From the IMG/VR virus record IMGVR_UViG_3300009164_005523, positions 1 to 34,789 of that record: a stretch of DNA of 34,789 nt; one strand, 5' to 3'. This document shows positions 1 to 6,769 of this stretch, piece by piece. Within the stretch, counting starts at the first letter, position 1, and each line of letters starts with the position of its first letter. This DNA is from a virus. The position numbers and the translations under genes are program-made. Under the pieces are notes generated by a model. That model ran no database searches. It was not told the origin of the DNA and saw only the letters and a program-made list of their open reading frames with translations.

Positions 1-772
1 CTTCAGAAAAGGCACTTAGCGGAATCACGTCAAACAACCACAGCACTGCATCATTGGCGGTGACATCACTCTTGCGATGCACTTGCTTCATGAGATCCTG
101 GAAACTACTGGACATAACTTCGCCATCCAGTACCATGGGCTCATTGAGGTCAGTGACCGTCTTTGCAATCTGTTCTTTGATGTGTTCAAAGTTGACCAGC
201 TCTTTGCCGTTGCGACTATACTGGTCGACTTTGCCATTAGGATAGACAATGGTAAGAACACGAACACCATCCAGCTTGACTTCCACCAGTTTCTCGCCCA
301 CCATCTTCTTAGGATGATCAGTGCCATCGTGTGCCAGCTGACAAGTGAACACCGGGATAACCAGGTCTTCACGCCCGCAACGTTTGACCACAGTATTAAT
401 TGTAGTCTCAGTCAAGCCGCAACGTAGGTCTTTGATGAGGATACGACGATACCAGTCGTTCCATTCTTCCTGTTTGGCTGCGCCCAGGCAAAGTTCAATG
501 GCATCCTTGGCCGCATTGCCAGTTAGCTTGCGAGCAATAAGATTATCGCAAAGCTCACGGAAAGCCTGCCATGGCAGTCCTTGACCATCAGGTCCACCAT
601 GTGTAGGCACCTTCTTGACACCAAACGTGATTAGAGCATCATAGGCAAGACGTGCGCCTTCAAAGAACTCTTCACAGTCTGTGTCCAATGCAGACTGTAT
701 GACCGCTTCCTTGGCCTTGCGACTATTGTCAGCTTCTAGTTGTTGAATTACTTGAATCGGGGTCATTGTCAT
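1..772 (-). CDS. 30: ATP-dependent DNA ligase (T4 gp30-like), C-terminus cut by window edge
   Basis: Seals nicks in phage DNA during replication and repair. The reading frame opens at the left edge, so only about 257 N-terminal residues are present. Visible are the T4-ligase-like N-terminal segment with RKLTGNAA near residues 81-88, the adenylation motif KLDG at 166-169 (K166 would carry AMP) followed by VR, SRNG at 186-189, and LDGE at 215-218. T4 gp30 is about 487 residues, so roughly half is missing here. Two in-frame ATGs exist, at 772 and 766; a GGA lies about 9 nt before the second, so the start is uncertain. The start overlaps the end of the dCMP deaminase gene by about 40 bp, suggesting coupled translation from the promoter near 2636. 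Confidence 0.92.
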   Translation of the reverse strand, partial: MTMTPIQVIQQLEADNSRKAKEAVIQSALDTDCEEFFEGARLAYDALITFGVKKVPTHGGPDGQGLPWQAFRELCDNLIARKLTGNAAKDAIELCLGAAKQEEWNDWYRRILIKDLRCGLTETTINTVVKRCGREDLVIPVFTCQLAHDGTDHPKKMVGEKLVEVKLDGVRVLTIVYPNGKVDQYSRNGKELVNFEHIKEQIAKTVTDLNEPMVLDGEVMSSSFQDLMKQVHRKSDVTANDAVLWLFDVIPLSAFSE

Positions 773-1289
773 TATCCAATCGATTTATTGTTACACCAGC
801 TTGTTTTAGGAAATCTATTCCTGCACTACTTCTATAATACTGTCTATAGTACACTTTGTCAATACCGCTTTGGTAAATTAATTTGGCACATTCTATACAA
901 GGTGCATGGGTGATAAACAATGTAGAACCTTCGGCGCTTTCGGCACTTCTGGCAACCTTGGCGATTGCATTAGCTTCTGCATGAAGTACCTCTGGTTTGG
1001 TTACTAGTTTGTAACGACTAGTATACTCCTCACCAGACTGGTCCATGTAAATGCCTTCATGCGGCCACTTCTCTTTGATTTCTTCCGGATCTAACCAACC
1101 ACCAGCATCGCCCATCCAACTGACGTCTTCACAGTTGTTATCCCAACCTGCTGGCATACCATTGTAGCCAATTGAAATGATGCGATCATCTTTGACCATA
1201 ATGGCACCTACTTGCAAGCGCCGAGCGGTGCTTAACTTGGCATAGGTCTCGGCCACTTGCATGTGGGCTTTGATGATCTTGGACTTCAT
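729..1289 (-). CDS. cd: Deoxycytidylate (dCMP) deaminase
   Basis: Converts dCMP to dUMP, feeding dTTP synthesis for phage replication. The 186-residue product has the zinc-dependent cytidine deaminase signatures HAEANA (103-108, with the zinc His and catalytic Glu) and PCIEC (130-134, two zinc Cys), plus GYNGMPAG near 41-48, typical of dCMP deaminases. The chosen ATG at 1289 overlaps the TGA of the upstream VWA gene in an ATGA arrangement, with AAGGTG about 12 nt upstream. An in-frame start 13 codons further up would lie inside the upstream gene and is less likely. The length is close to that of T4 Cd (193 residues). Confidence 0.93.
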   Translation of the reverse strand: MKSKIIKAHMQVAETYAKLSTARRLQVGAIMVKDDRIISIGYNGMPAGWDNNCEDVSWMGDAGGWLDPEEIKEKWPHEGIYMDQSGEEYTSRYKLVTKPEVLHAEANAIAKVARSAESAEGSTLFITHAPCIECAKLIYQSGIDKVYYRQYYRSSAGIDFLKQAGVTINRLDNDNDPDSSNSTTRS

Positions 1290-2581
1290 TGTACAGTAAC
1301 ACCTTCTTTGGGATCGTAGTATGCCCAAGTACCAAAAGGTGGCTCAATTTTATCGTTGCCATGAATGATGAATACCGTGTCGCAGAATTCTGGCTCGCCC
1401 CAAGCACCAAAAGGATATCCGTCTGTGAACATGATGAGCTTCTTAGGTTGTATGTCATTGCGACGCATGTATTCCCAATTGGCCATAAAGTCTGTGCCGC
1501 CGCCACCAGCTGGCTCATACTGCACTAGGTCATATCTATTGCTTTCATCGTACTCTTTGTCAGCATGAATGTCTGTGTCAAAGCACCAAATGCGAACCTT
1601 GAAGTCTTGGTACTGATCCATAATGCCTTGGACTTCACTGAGGAAATCTTTAAGCATCTTCTCGCTGATTGATCCGGAAGTGTCAATGCAAACGTGTACG
1701 TCAATTGTTTCTTCAGGCTTGCTGCCTGGAAGCCACACACCTGAGCTCCAAGTTTTCTTATTGGGGCGACTCCAAGTAAAGTCGCTTTTAATTAAACTTT
1801 GGATTTGTTGACGGATAAGTTCACGCCAATTAATCTTGGGCTCAGTGAACTCCTTAATAAGACGCTTGACCATACCGGGAACATTGCCAGCGCCCGCTGC
1901 CTTGGCGGCACTCAATACCGCTTCACGGAATTCGTCTTTGAGCTTCTTGGCATCTTCCTTGCTGATGGAAGGCATCTTACTCAGCGGGCCGTCATCGTCA
2001 CCATCACCCGAGCCTTGACCCTGTCCATCACCTTCTTCGCTTTCAGGCAAGTGTTCGTCTAGTGTAAACAATTGGCTAAGGTCAATTTTATTTGCTTGTT
2101 GGTAAATGTTGTCGTAGACTTCTTCGGTGAACATGTCCTTGTAACGTGCATCCAGCAATGGCTTGACCACTGTGATGACGTCGCCAACTTTGCCTTCAAC
2201 CAACATGCCATTAATAACATAGTCGCCGGAGATATTCCAAATCTGAGGATCTCTGTCGCCCTTGCGACTAAAGTGATCCAGTACACAATGTCCAACCTCA
2301 TGTCCAAACAAGAACTGGCACTCTCGTATGGTGAGCTTGCGTACAAAGTTTTGATTATAGTAAAACTTGCGGCCGTCTGTGGCCGCTGTGGGGATGATGT
2401 GCGTGGCATCAATCAATTGCAAGCGGGTTGCAAGATTGCCCCAAAATGGTTGCGTCATCAGCAACCCGACTCGTGCAACAACCAGCTTCTCTACCACCTT
2501 GTTGTCAACAGGCATGGGCTCCTCAGACAGGAAGTCCTGCCTTGCGTCTTTGGTCACTGCGGTAGAACCTTGAATGGACAT
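1286..2581 (-). CDS. VWA-domain protein with HExxH metallopeptidase-like N-terminus
   Basis: A 431-residue protein. Its N-terminal half carries FGHEVGHCVLDHF with HEVGH at 94-98, the zinc-binding HExxH pattern of metallopeptidases. An acidic, Gly-rich linker follows at about 181-198. The C-terminal third is a von Willebrand A domain with the MIDAS motif DTSGS at 300-304. This layout matches the VWA-like proteins with a putative metallopeptidase domain (DUF2201 type) that usually work with MoxR-family AAA+ ATPases; such an ATPase is encoded at 5113-6219. Known pairs act as chaperones in metal-centre insertion or complex remodelling; the phage role is unknown. AAGGAG precedes the ATG at 2581, and a strong sigma70-like promoter lies just upstream. 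Confidence 0.85.
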   Translation of the reverse strand: MSIQGSTAVTKDARQDFLSEEPMPVDNKVVEKLVVARVGLLMTQPFWGNLATRLQLIDATHIIPTAATDGRKFYYNQNFVRKLTIRECQFLFGHEVGHCVLDHFSRKGDRDPQIWNISGDYVINGMLVEGKVGDVITVVKPLLDARYKDMFTEEVYDNIYQQANKIDLSQLFTLDEHLPESEEGDGQGQGSGDGDDDGPLSKMPSISKEDAKKLKDEFREAVLSAAKAAGAGNVPGMVKRLIKEFTEPKINWRELIRQQIQSLIKSDFTWSRPNKKTWSSGVWLPGSKPEETIDVHVCIDTSGSISEKMLKDFLSEVQGIMDQYQDFKVRIWCFDTDIHADKEYDESNRYDLVQYEPAGGGGTDFMANWEYMRRNDIQPKKLIMFTDGYPFGAWGEPEFCDTVFIIHGNDKIEPPFGTWAYYDPKEGVTVQ

Positions 2582-2607
2582 TGCTTACTCCTTAACTGTA
2601 TAATGTA

Positions 2608-2636
2608 ATTATAGCACCTGCGGGGTCAGGAGTCAA
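2608..2636 (-). promoter_or_regulatory. sigma70-like promoter for the VWA / dCMP deaminase / ligase unit
   Basis: On the minus strand, TTGACT (2636-2631) and TATAAT (2613-2608) are separated by exactly 17 bp, about 27 bp before the start at 2581. The -35 box overlaps the last codons of the small membrane protein gene upstream. It is a near-perfect housekeeping promoter, so host RNA polymerase is the likely reader. Confidence 0.75.
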
Positions 2637-2739
2637 CCTTTAAAATAAACTTTTCTACCAATTCTTCAATGAAAATGTACACCATCATGATCCAAATTGG
2701 GGCGAGCATAATCAGAAAATTTATAATAGCTTGATCCAT
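2626..2739 (-). CDS. Small single-span membrane protein, 37 aa
   Basis: A short gene that is easy to miss. The product begins MDQAIINFLIML and has one hydrophobic stretch (about residues 5-24) followed by the charged tail EELVEKFILKVDS. Support comes from an excellent Shine-Dalgarno AGGAGG four bases before the ATG at 2739 and from a one-base stop/start overlap (TAATG) with the gene upstream. It resembles the tiny membrane proteins common in T4-like phages, but no function can be given. Its 3' end overlaps the -35 box of the next promoter. Confidence 0.65.
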   Translation of the reverse strand: MDQAIINFLIMLAPIWIMMVYIFIEELVEKFILKVDS

Positions 2740-3206
2740 TATGCCTCCTGGGCAAGGTAAGTGTTGAGCTCTTCGCCGGACAACTTGCGACCGTCCCGCA
2801 GGGTAAAAGACACCTTGTAGTTCGCACGGCCGCCACCCATGAGCAAAACATACTCCTCGACCTTGCTGGCGACTTCACGACGCATGTAACCATATTCGCC
2901 GTTGGCAGTTACCCAACGAGCGACCCACTGATTGGCTTCCCAAAACAGTTCAGTAGGGCTTTCCCAGTCTTCGCAGACCACAGCATCGTCGTCCTGGATG
3001 CTCCAGTCGATTACATACTCTTCAAAACCTTCGCTACGCTCTTCCAGCAAAGCGGTCAAGGTAGGGATACCTTGGTCCTTGATCTTTAGGGTTTGAGCAA
3101 CCGTAAGGTTGGGAACCACGTAGGTGTTGCCGCCTTTGAACTTCCAGTAAGGCTTGTTGGCATCACCGTAGTTTTCACGAACTTGCGTTTGGATTACAAT
3201 TTTCAT
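2739..3206 (-). CDS. Conserved phage protein of unknown function, 155 aa
   Basis: The product begins MKIVIQTQVRENYGDANKPY, a start I associate with a conserved phage family without assigned function. It is acidic and soluble, with no membrane segment or recognised catalytic motif; a glycine run LLMGGGRANYKV lies near the C-terminus. It is the first gene after the promoter at 3238-3266 and is translationally coupled to the small membrane protein that follows. A GGAG-type ribosome site lies before the ATG. No function is proposed. Confidence 0.75.
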   Translation of the reverse strand: MKIVIQTQVRENYGDANKPYWKFKGGNTYVVPNLTVAQTLKIKDQGIPTLTALLEERSEGFEEYVIDWSIQDDDAVVCEDWESPTELFWEANQWVARWVTANGEYGYMRREVASKVEEYVLLMGGGRANYKVSFTLRDGRKLSGEELNTYLAQEA

Positions 3207-3237
3207 TTCCGGGCTCCTTATTTCTTACTATGTACAT

Positions 3238-3266
3238 ATTATACCGCATCTAGGCACCAAAGTCAA
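3238..3266 (-). promoter_or_regulatory. sigma70-like promoter, copy 1 of a repeated cassette
   Basis: Minus-strand TTGACT (3266-3261), a 17-bp spacer and TATAAT (3243-3238). The -35 box lies inside a 43-bp sequence (3254-3296) that recurs with one mismatch at 6649-6691, also in front of a gene. It would start transcription of the 155-residue gene and the small membrane protein. Confidence 0.75.
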
Positions 3267-3300
3267 CCAAAATCTGCATAAAAAGACATCTTTTTTCAAT

Positions 3301-3340
3301 AAAAAACCCCTTATAAATCATGGACTTACAAGGGGTTATT
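3301..3340 (-). terminator. Rho-independent terminator after the queD-like gene
   Basis: A 12-bp stem with one mismatch (3305-3316 with 3326-3337) and a 9-nt loop. On the minus strand it is followed by a run of T (GGGGTTTTTT). It is the strongest intrinsic terminator in the window and ends the unit containing the queD-like gene. Confidence 0.8.
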
Positions 3341-3370
3341 TCTATGTATTGTTGCAGAAAAACAACAAGA

Positions 3371-3389
3371 TTGCTTAATTTTTAAGCAA
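3371..3389 (-). terminator. A/T-rich hairpin directly after the queD-like stop codon
   Basis: Perfect stem TTGCTTAA / TTAAGCAA with a 3-nt loop, one base beyond the stop codon. The identical 19-nt sequence occurs at 6748-6766 after another gene. It may protect mRNA 3' ends or assist termination. Confidence 0.5.
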
Positions 3390-3390
3390 A

Positions 3391-3840
3391 TTAGCCTTCA
3401 TAGATAGCTGAATTGGCACCATGCTCTGCACACTCTACTCGTACGCAATAGCAACGATCGTCAGTCTTTTCACGTATTAGTGCATCAGCAAAATTAAACG
3501 CATGTTCAGCAAACTTCTCTGCACCCACACCATCAAAGATTCTAATCTCTGCTAGATCCAATGCCGCCAGCTCTTGGAACTTGGCTAGATATGGATCACT
3601 TTTATCCAAGGCCAGCTTGTGATCAAAGTGATCTTCCAGCCATGCTTTGAGCGGTTTGAGTCCGCCAAAGTCCACTGCCCAGTTCTTATTGTCCAGTGTG
3701 TCGCAGCCAAAGGTGAATGTGAATGCTAGACTGTAACCATGTAGCAAGTGACAGTGACTGTGATCTGCATTAGGTTGACGGAATACCGCTGACAGACCAA
3801 TGTTGTGCCCGTAGTGTTTTGTTGAGTAAAATTTTGCCAT
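3391..3840 (-). CDS. queD: QueD-like 6-carboxytetrahydropterin synthase (PTPS family)
   Basis: Expected to convert dihydroneopterin triphosphate to 6-carboxytetrahydropterin, the second step toward 7-deazaguanine. The 149-residue product has the T-fold family features HSHCHLLHGYSL (27-38, with the probable catalytic Cys30 and His34), VDFGGLKPLKAWLEDHFDHK (about 56-75, the DF..LK...L..DH signature), and VRVECAEHGANSAIY near the C-terminus with the family Glu. Two positions that usually hold zinc His appear changed: HGH is HGY, and the earlier His is not evident, though extra His residues flank Cys30. With folE, queE and dpdA in the same window, a role in modified-base synthesis is more likely than biopterin synthesis. 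A strong terminator follows. Confidence 0.82.
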   Translation of the reverse strand: MAKFYSTKHYGHNIGLSAVFRQPNADHSHCHLLHGYSLAFTFTFGCDTLDNKNWAVDFGGLKPLKAWLEDHFDHKLALDKSDPYLAKFQELAALDLAEIRIFDGVGAEKFAEHAFNFADALIREKTDDRCYCVRVECAEHGANSAIYEG

Positions 3841-3928
3841 TGTTTGATTTCCTTGTTAACAATGACACGCAGAGTATTTAAAGAGGGATGAGCGCCTAAA
3901 GTCCTCTGCATGTATTTACAACTGTGTG

Positions 3929-4237
3929 TTACTTGCACCACATTAATGAAAACATTCCAGCAATGGTTTCATCTTTAAAATAAATCTTACGAGCATAAGT
4001 GTCATTGACCCAAGCCCACTCAGTGGTATGATTTATATCTTCTGCCGCCACCCAAACTTCACACCCAGGACCATATTGTTCCCAACACCAATTACGGCAT
4101 TCTATAAAATCAGATAGGATTAGTTTTGGTTCAAACTTTCCGGCACTCATGGCAGAGAATCGTCTTTTAGTAAAGTCCACTGCATGAGAAAACAATCCGT
4201 ATCCGGTGTGCCGTCTGTCTAATTTAAAAAGTTTCAT
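3929..4237 (-). CDS. Small unknown protein A of a tandem set, 102 aa
   Basis: The product begins MKLFKLDRRHTGYGLFSHAV and ends with an F-x-D-E-x5-F-x-L-x-W pattern (FKDETIAGMFSLMW), shared in form with the next three genes upstream. The ATG at 4237 overlaps the preceding stop by one base (TAATG), which decides the start; a longer version opening 13 codons earlier would overlap the neighbour more. It is aromatic and Trp-rich, with no membrane segment. Function unknown. Confidence 0.65.
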   Translation of the reverse strand: MKLFKLDRRHTGYGLFSHAVDFTKRRFSAMSAGKFEPKLILSDFIECRNWCWEQYGPGCEVWVAAEDINHTTEWAWVNDTYARKIYFKDETIAGMFSLMWCK

Positions 4238-4560
4238 TAAATTTCTCTTGGGGGAAATGGACAGCGCAACAACCACATGGTGCGACTGTCTTCATCATCA
4301 AAGTCAAGCCTAACGGTATGTTCTTTTCTTTTATTCTTAAACCAACCATCTTGTTCAAACATCAGCAACGTATCTAAGTCAGTGGTGTCTGTGTCCTTGG
4401 TGTATGCACTTTTATCTGTGACCCACTCACTGTACTCACGCACACTGAACCCAAAGTTATCCTTTAGATTCCAAGCAAAGCAATTGACCAGACCATACTC
4501 TTTCAGCAACCACTCTTTGATACTGTGCCAAGTCATGGGCTCATACACCACCGCTCTCAT
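4237..4560 (-). CDS. Small unknown protein B of a tandem set, 107 aa
   Basis: The product begins MRAVVYEPMTWHSIKEWL. Near the C-terminus it has LDFDDEDSRTMWLLRC, which fits the F-x-D-E-x5-[FW]-x-L-x-[WC] pattern of neighbours A and C. The middle is rich in Asp and Thr. It is followed directly by gene A with a one-base overlap and preceded by gene C with a 12-bp gap. No recognised domain and no function assigned. Confidence 0.65.
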   Translation of the reverse strand: MRAVVYEPMTWHSIKEWLLKEYGLVNCFAWNLKDNFGFSVREYSEWVTDKSAYTKDTDTTDLDTLLMFEQDGWFKNKRKEHTVRLDFDDEDSRTMWLLRCPFPPREI

Positions 4561-4572
4561 ATACTGACTCCT

Positions 4573-4776
4573 CTATCGATGCCACCTAAGGGCAAATAAT
4601 ACTGCATCGGCTTCGTCATTAAAATTAAAATCCATGTAATCTTCTGTGGGCTTGCACAGATACTTCTTGCCGGGCATGCCAAACATCTCTATGGCCCAAA
4701 TACATGTTTGATCCCAGTCCCTGACTGTGTCGCCAAATTGCCACGGGATTCTTACTTGAAAGAATTTATCGGCCAT
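4573..4776 (-). CDS. Small unknown protein C of a tandem set, 67 aa
   Basis: The shortest of the four related genes, MADKFFQVRIPWQFGDTVRD at the start and FNFNDEADAVLFALRWHR at the end, the clearest form of the shared C-terminal motif. Its start overlaps the end of gene D by 25 bp. Short phage proteins ending in a similar acidic-then-aromatic FALRW tail are widespread and uncharacterised. Confidence 0.65.
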   Translation of the reverse strand: MADKFFQVRIPWQFGDTVRDWDQTCIWAIEMFGMPGKKYLCKPTEDYMDFNFNDEADAVLFALRWHR

Positions 4777-5030
4777 TTTAGATAAAAGTAAACAAGATCT
4801 TCTTCACGGAAATGTCCTATCACTGCAACTCTATAGCCATAGGAGTATGCGTCTAACTCCATGACATAGGTCAGTGATTCTGGCAAAGCATGCTCCATAC
4901 ACCAAGTGCCGGGTTCACTTTTTTGCCATTCATATATGGGTTGAGCAACATATATTTCTGGATCGTCACAGTCAGCCATCATAAACTGATGCACCACAAC
5001 TTTTTTATAAACTTGATTTTCGTTGAGCAT
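4752..5030 (-). CDS. Small unknown protein D of a tandem set, 92 aa
   Basis: I start this at the ATG at 5030 (MLNENQVYKKVVVHQF). The frame stays open further upstream, but that part covers two hairpins and runs into the MoxR gene. Residues GHFREEDLVYFYLKW near the C-terminus are a one-residue-shorter version of the motif in A-C. There is no convincing Shine-Dalgarno, so expression may depend on the leader structure upstream. Function unknown. Confidence 0.6.
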   Translation of the reverse strand: MLNENQVYKKVVVHQFMMADCDDPEIYVAQPIYEWQKSEPGTWCMEHALPESLTYVMELDAYSYGYRVAVIGHFREEDLVYFYLKWPINSFK

Positions 5031-5045
5031 AACTTTGTGAGCAAA

Positions 5046-5094
5046 GGACGGGGCGTCCGCACACCCCGTCCCCCACTGGCTTTGTTTCAAAGCC
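5046..5094 (-). terminator. Two GC-rich hairpins between the MoxR gene and the small-gene cluster
   Basis: Stem GGACGGGG/CCCCGTCC (5046-5053 with 5064-5071), with an alternative shorter pairing GGACG/CGTCC (5046-5050 with 5054-5058), and a second perfect hairpin GGCTTTG/CAAAGCC with a TTT loop (5078-5094). On the minus strand only a short T run follows, so this may be a partial terminator or a leader structure. Confidence 0.5.
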
Positions 5095-5112
5095 ACCCGA
5101 CTCACCGGGATC

Positions 5113-6219
5113 TCATTTTGCCTGCATGGCCGCAGTAATGTACGTACCATACTTCTTGGCAAACTCGTTGTAGGTCTTCATCTTAGAGCCTTGGAAGACC
5201 AAGCCATAATTCTGTAGTGCAACCTTGACCGCAAGAATACAAATTTCTGTGCTGAAGTTATCCATAATGAAACGGAAGAAGTTATCAACCATCTCATGCC
5301 ATTCGGTGGGGTCTGGCTTGGACTTGTGTTTGATAAAGTAATCCTTGAGCTCATAGCACATGGAGATAGTCAAGGAGTAATGTGCAGACACTTCCTTGGT
5401 ACCAATTGTACTGACCTTGCCTGCCAGCACGTCGCTGGGGTTGGGCAGTTGGCTGGCAAACTTGCGGTGTGCCATGAACTTAACTGCCAGGCCTTCGCCC
5501 ACTGCACCGCAGATCAGATCCATTGCACTGCTGTCGTCAAGCTCAGGATCTGACAGCAACTCGCTGACGAACATCCAAGTACGTGGGGTGGCAAACGCAC
5601 GTGACGCACTCTCGGGACGCATGTCAAACAAATCCTGCTTGGCAAAGTTAAGGTAACCAACAACGTCGGAGTGCGTCTTCTTGTTGACGGCCCATTCGTT
5701 CCAACTGTCAAAGTCGCAACGCAATTCCAAGTGAATGAAACGGTTGGCCAGTGGCGCAGGCATGCGATAGGTAACGCCACGGTCGCTTTCACGATTGCCC
5801 GCCGCCATAATAACAACGTTCTTGGGCAGTCGGTATTCACCAATGCGTCGGTTCAGTGTAAGCTGGTAAGCACTGGCCTGCACCGCAGGTGCGGCGGCAT
5901 TCATTTCATCTAAGAACAGAATGACGATTGGATACTTGCTGGCAAATTCTTCACTGGGTAGTTCGCTGGGACTGGCCCAACGCATGGAGCCAGTGGTGGT
6001 ATCAAAATACGGCATGCCCTTGAGGTCTGTGGGATCAAGCAAAGGCAAGCGGAGGTCAATAAGGGCACCGCCCATGTCCTCTGCCAACTGATACGCAAGG
6101 TCGGACTTGCCAATTCCGGGAGGACCCCACAACATAACGGGACGTTGGCAACGCATTGCGATGCGAACATCTTTCTTTGCTTCACGGATAGTTACCGTGC
6201 GGACTTCTGATGCAGACAT
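5113..6219 (-). CDS. MoxR-family AAA+ ATPase
   Basis: A 368-residue AAA+ protein with Walker A GPPGIGKS at 32-39 and Walker B ILFLDEMN at about 100-107, followed by an arginine-bearing APLANRF segment. The LIDLRLPLLDPTDLKGMP stretch is typical of MoxR-like ATPases. MoxR proteins couple ATP hydrolysis to remodelling of substrates together with VWA-domain partners; the VWA/HEVGH protein at 1286-2581 is the obvious candidate. A sigma70-like promoter containing a perfect palindrome lies just before the gene, so it may be repressible. Hairpins follow its stop. Confidence 0.85.
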   Translation of the reverse strand: MSASEVRTVTIREAKKDVRIAMRCQRPVMLWGPPGIGKSDLAYQLAEDMGGALIDLRLPLLDPTDLKGMPYFDTTTGSMRWASPSELPSEEFASKYPIVILFLDEMNAAAPAVQASAYQLTLNRRIGEYRLPKNVVIMAAGNRESDRGVTYRMPAPLANRFIHLELRCDFDSWNEWAVNKKTHSDVVGYLNFAKQDLFDMRPESASRAFATPRTWMFVSELLSDPELDDSSAMDLICGAVGEGLAVKFMAHRKFASQLPNPSDVLAGKVSTIGTKEVSAHYSLTISMCYELKDYFIKHKSKPDPTEWHEMVDNFFRFIMDNFSTEICILAVKVALQNYGLVFQGSKMKTYNEFAKKYGTYITAAMQAK

Positions 6220-6266
6220 TATAAAAACCTTTCAGTGAGTTGAAAAATTAACTTCTTAGTGTATGT

Positions 6267-6295
6267 AGTATACGCTCACTGTGAGCGTATGTCAA
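6267..6295 (-). promoter_or_regulatory. sigma70-like promoter with embedded perfect palindrome (candidate operator)
   Basis: Minus-strand TTGACA (6295-6290), a 17-bp spacer and TATACT (6272-6267). Between and over the boxes lies a perfect inverted repeat at 6270-6290 with 10-bp arms ATACGCTCAC and GTGAGCGTAT around one central base. Such a placement would let a dimeric repressor block RNA polymerase directly. The binding protein is unknown. Confidence 0.72.
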
Positions 6296-6303
6296 CATCT
6301 TTT

Positions 6304-6627
6304 TTATGCTAAATTCAATTTAGGTTGCATTTCAGCAATCAACTCACGCTCACGTTTGTGAGCCCAAGCCTTGCCACGACCTGTTTCCAGGATGAACACT
6401 TCAAATGCCTCAGCGCCAAATTTACGCATTGCAGTGTACAAAGGCCATGTCTTGTCTTCTGTGCGAGCACGATAGGTGTGCTTGGCAAAGCGACTCAACA
6501 CGCTCTTGTTGACTGTGGACTCTGTCTTGGCAGTGATCCCAACGTAGCTGGTACCATTTACAACAAGCTCATAAATGATATGTGTACGGTCTGTGCGTTT
6601 TTTGCGTGGGGTGTTTTTGCAGTTCAT
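6304..6627 (-). CDS. GIY-YIG-like nuclease domain protein, 107 aa
   Basis: The N-terminal region IIYELVVNGTSYVGIT (17-32) fits the GIY-10-YIG core in degenerate form (IIY and YVG). R46 is placed like the catalytic Arg. The C-terminal ERELIAEMQPKLN matches the Glu-containing helix and P-x-LN end of GIY-YIG domains. It has only the catalytic domain and no obvious DNA-binding extension, so it may be a small free-standing endonuclease or a repair nuclease. A basic N-terminus (PRKKRTDR) is present. A promoter belonging to cassette copy 2 lies directly upstream. Confidence 0.65.
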   Translation of the reverse strand: MNCKNTPRKKRTDRTHIIYELVVNGTSYVGITAKTESTVNKSVLSRFAKHTYRARTEDKTWPLYTAMRKFGAEAFEVFILETGRGKAWAHKRERELIAEMQPKLNLA

Positions 6628-6633
6628 GTGTTT

Positions 6634-6661
6634 ATTATACAGTCTTACGCACCAAAGTCAA
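6634..6661 (-). promoter_or_regulatory. sigma70-like promoter, copy 2 of the repeated cassette
   Basis: Minus-strand TTGACT (6661-6656), a 16-bp spacer and TATAAT (6639-6634), about 7 bp before the GIY-YIG gene's ATG at 6627. The short leader leaves little room for a ribosome site. The -35 region is part of the 43-bp repeat shared with 3254-3296. Confidence 0.68.
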
Positions 6662-6766
6662 CCAAAATCTGCATGAAAAGACATCTTTTTTTGTTGTATT
6701 TTTGCAACAACTATGTTGTTAAAAAACAACAACTTGCAACGCCTGATTTGCTTAATTTTTAAGCAA
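6649..6766 (-). repeat. Terminator-promoter cassette, copy 2
   Basis: Contains the hairpin TTGCTTAA/TTAAGCAA (6748-6766, identical to 3371-3389), hairpins GTTGTT/AACAAC (6715-6730) and TTGTTG/CAACAA (6691-6710) followed by a T/A-rich tract, then the 43-bp promoter repeat (6649-6691), which differs from copy 1 by one base. It separates the 133-residue gene from the GIY-YIG gene. Confidence 0.7.
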
Positions 6767-6769
6767 TTT

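Larger units (their letters stand above)
3254..3389 (-). repeat. Terminator-promoter cassette, copy 1
   Basis: Reading on the minus strand from the stop of the queD-like gene: a perfect 8-bp hairpin (3371-3389), a 6-bp TTGTTG/CAACAA hairpin (3349-3368), a strong terminator (3305-3337), an A/T-rich block, then the 43-bp conserved stretch containing the -35 box. Copy 2 at 6649-6766 has the same first hairpin, a TTGTTG/CAACAA hairpin and the same 43-bp stretch, again between the stop of one gene and the start of the next. Confidence 0.7.

Noticed and set aside
2072-2608. Long plus-strand open frame of 178 codons
   Set aside because: It lies opposite the VWA/HEVGH gene, which has clear motifs and a ribosome site; the plus-strand product shows no recognisable domain.
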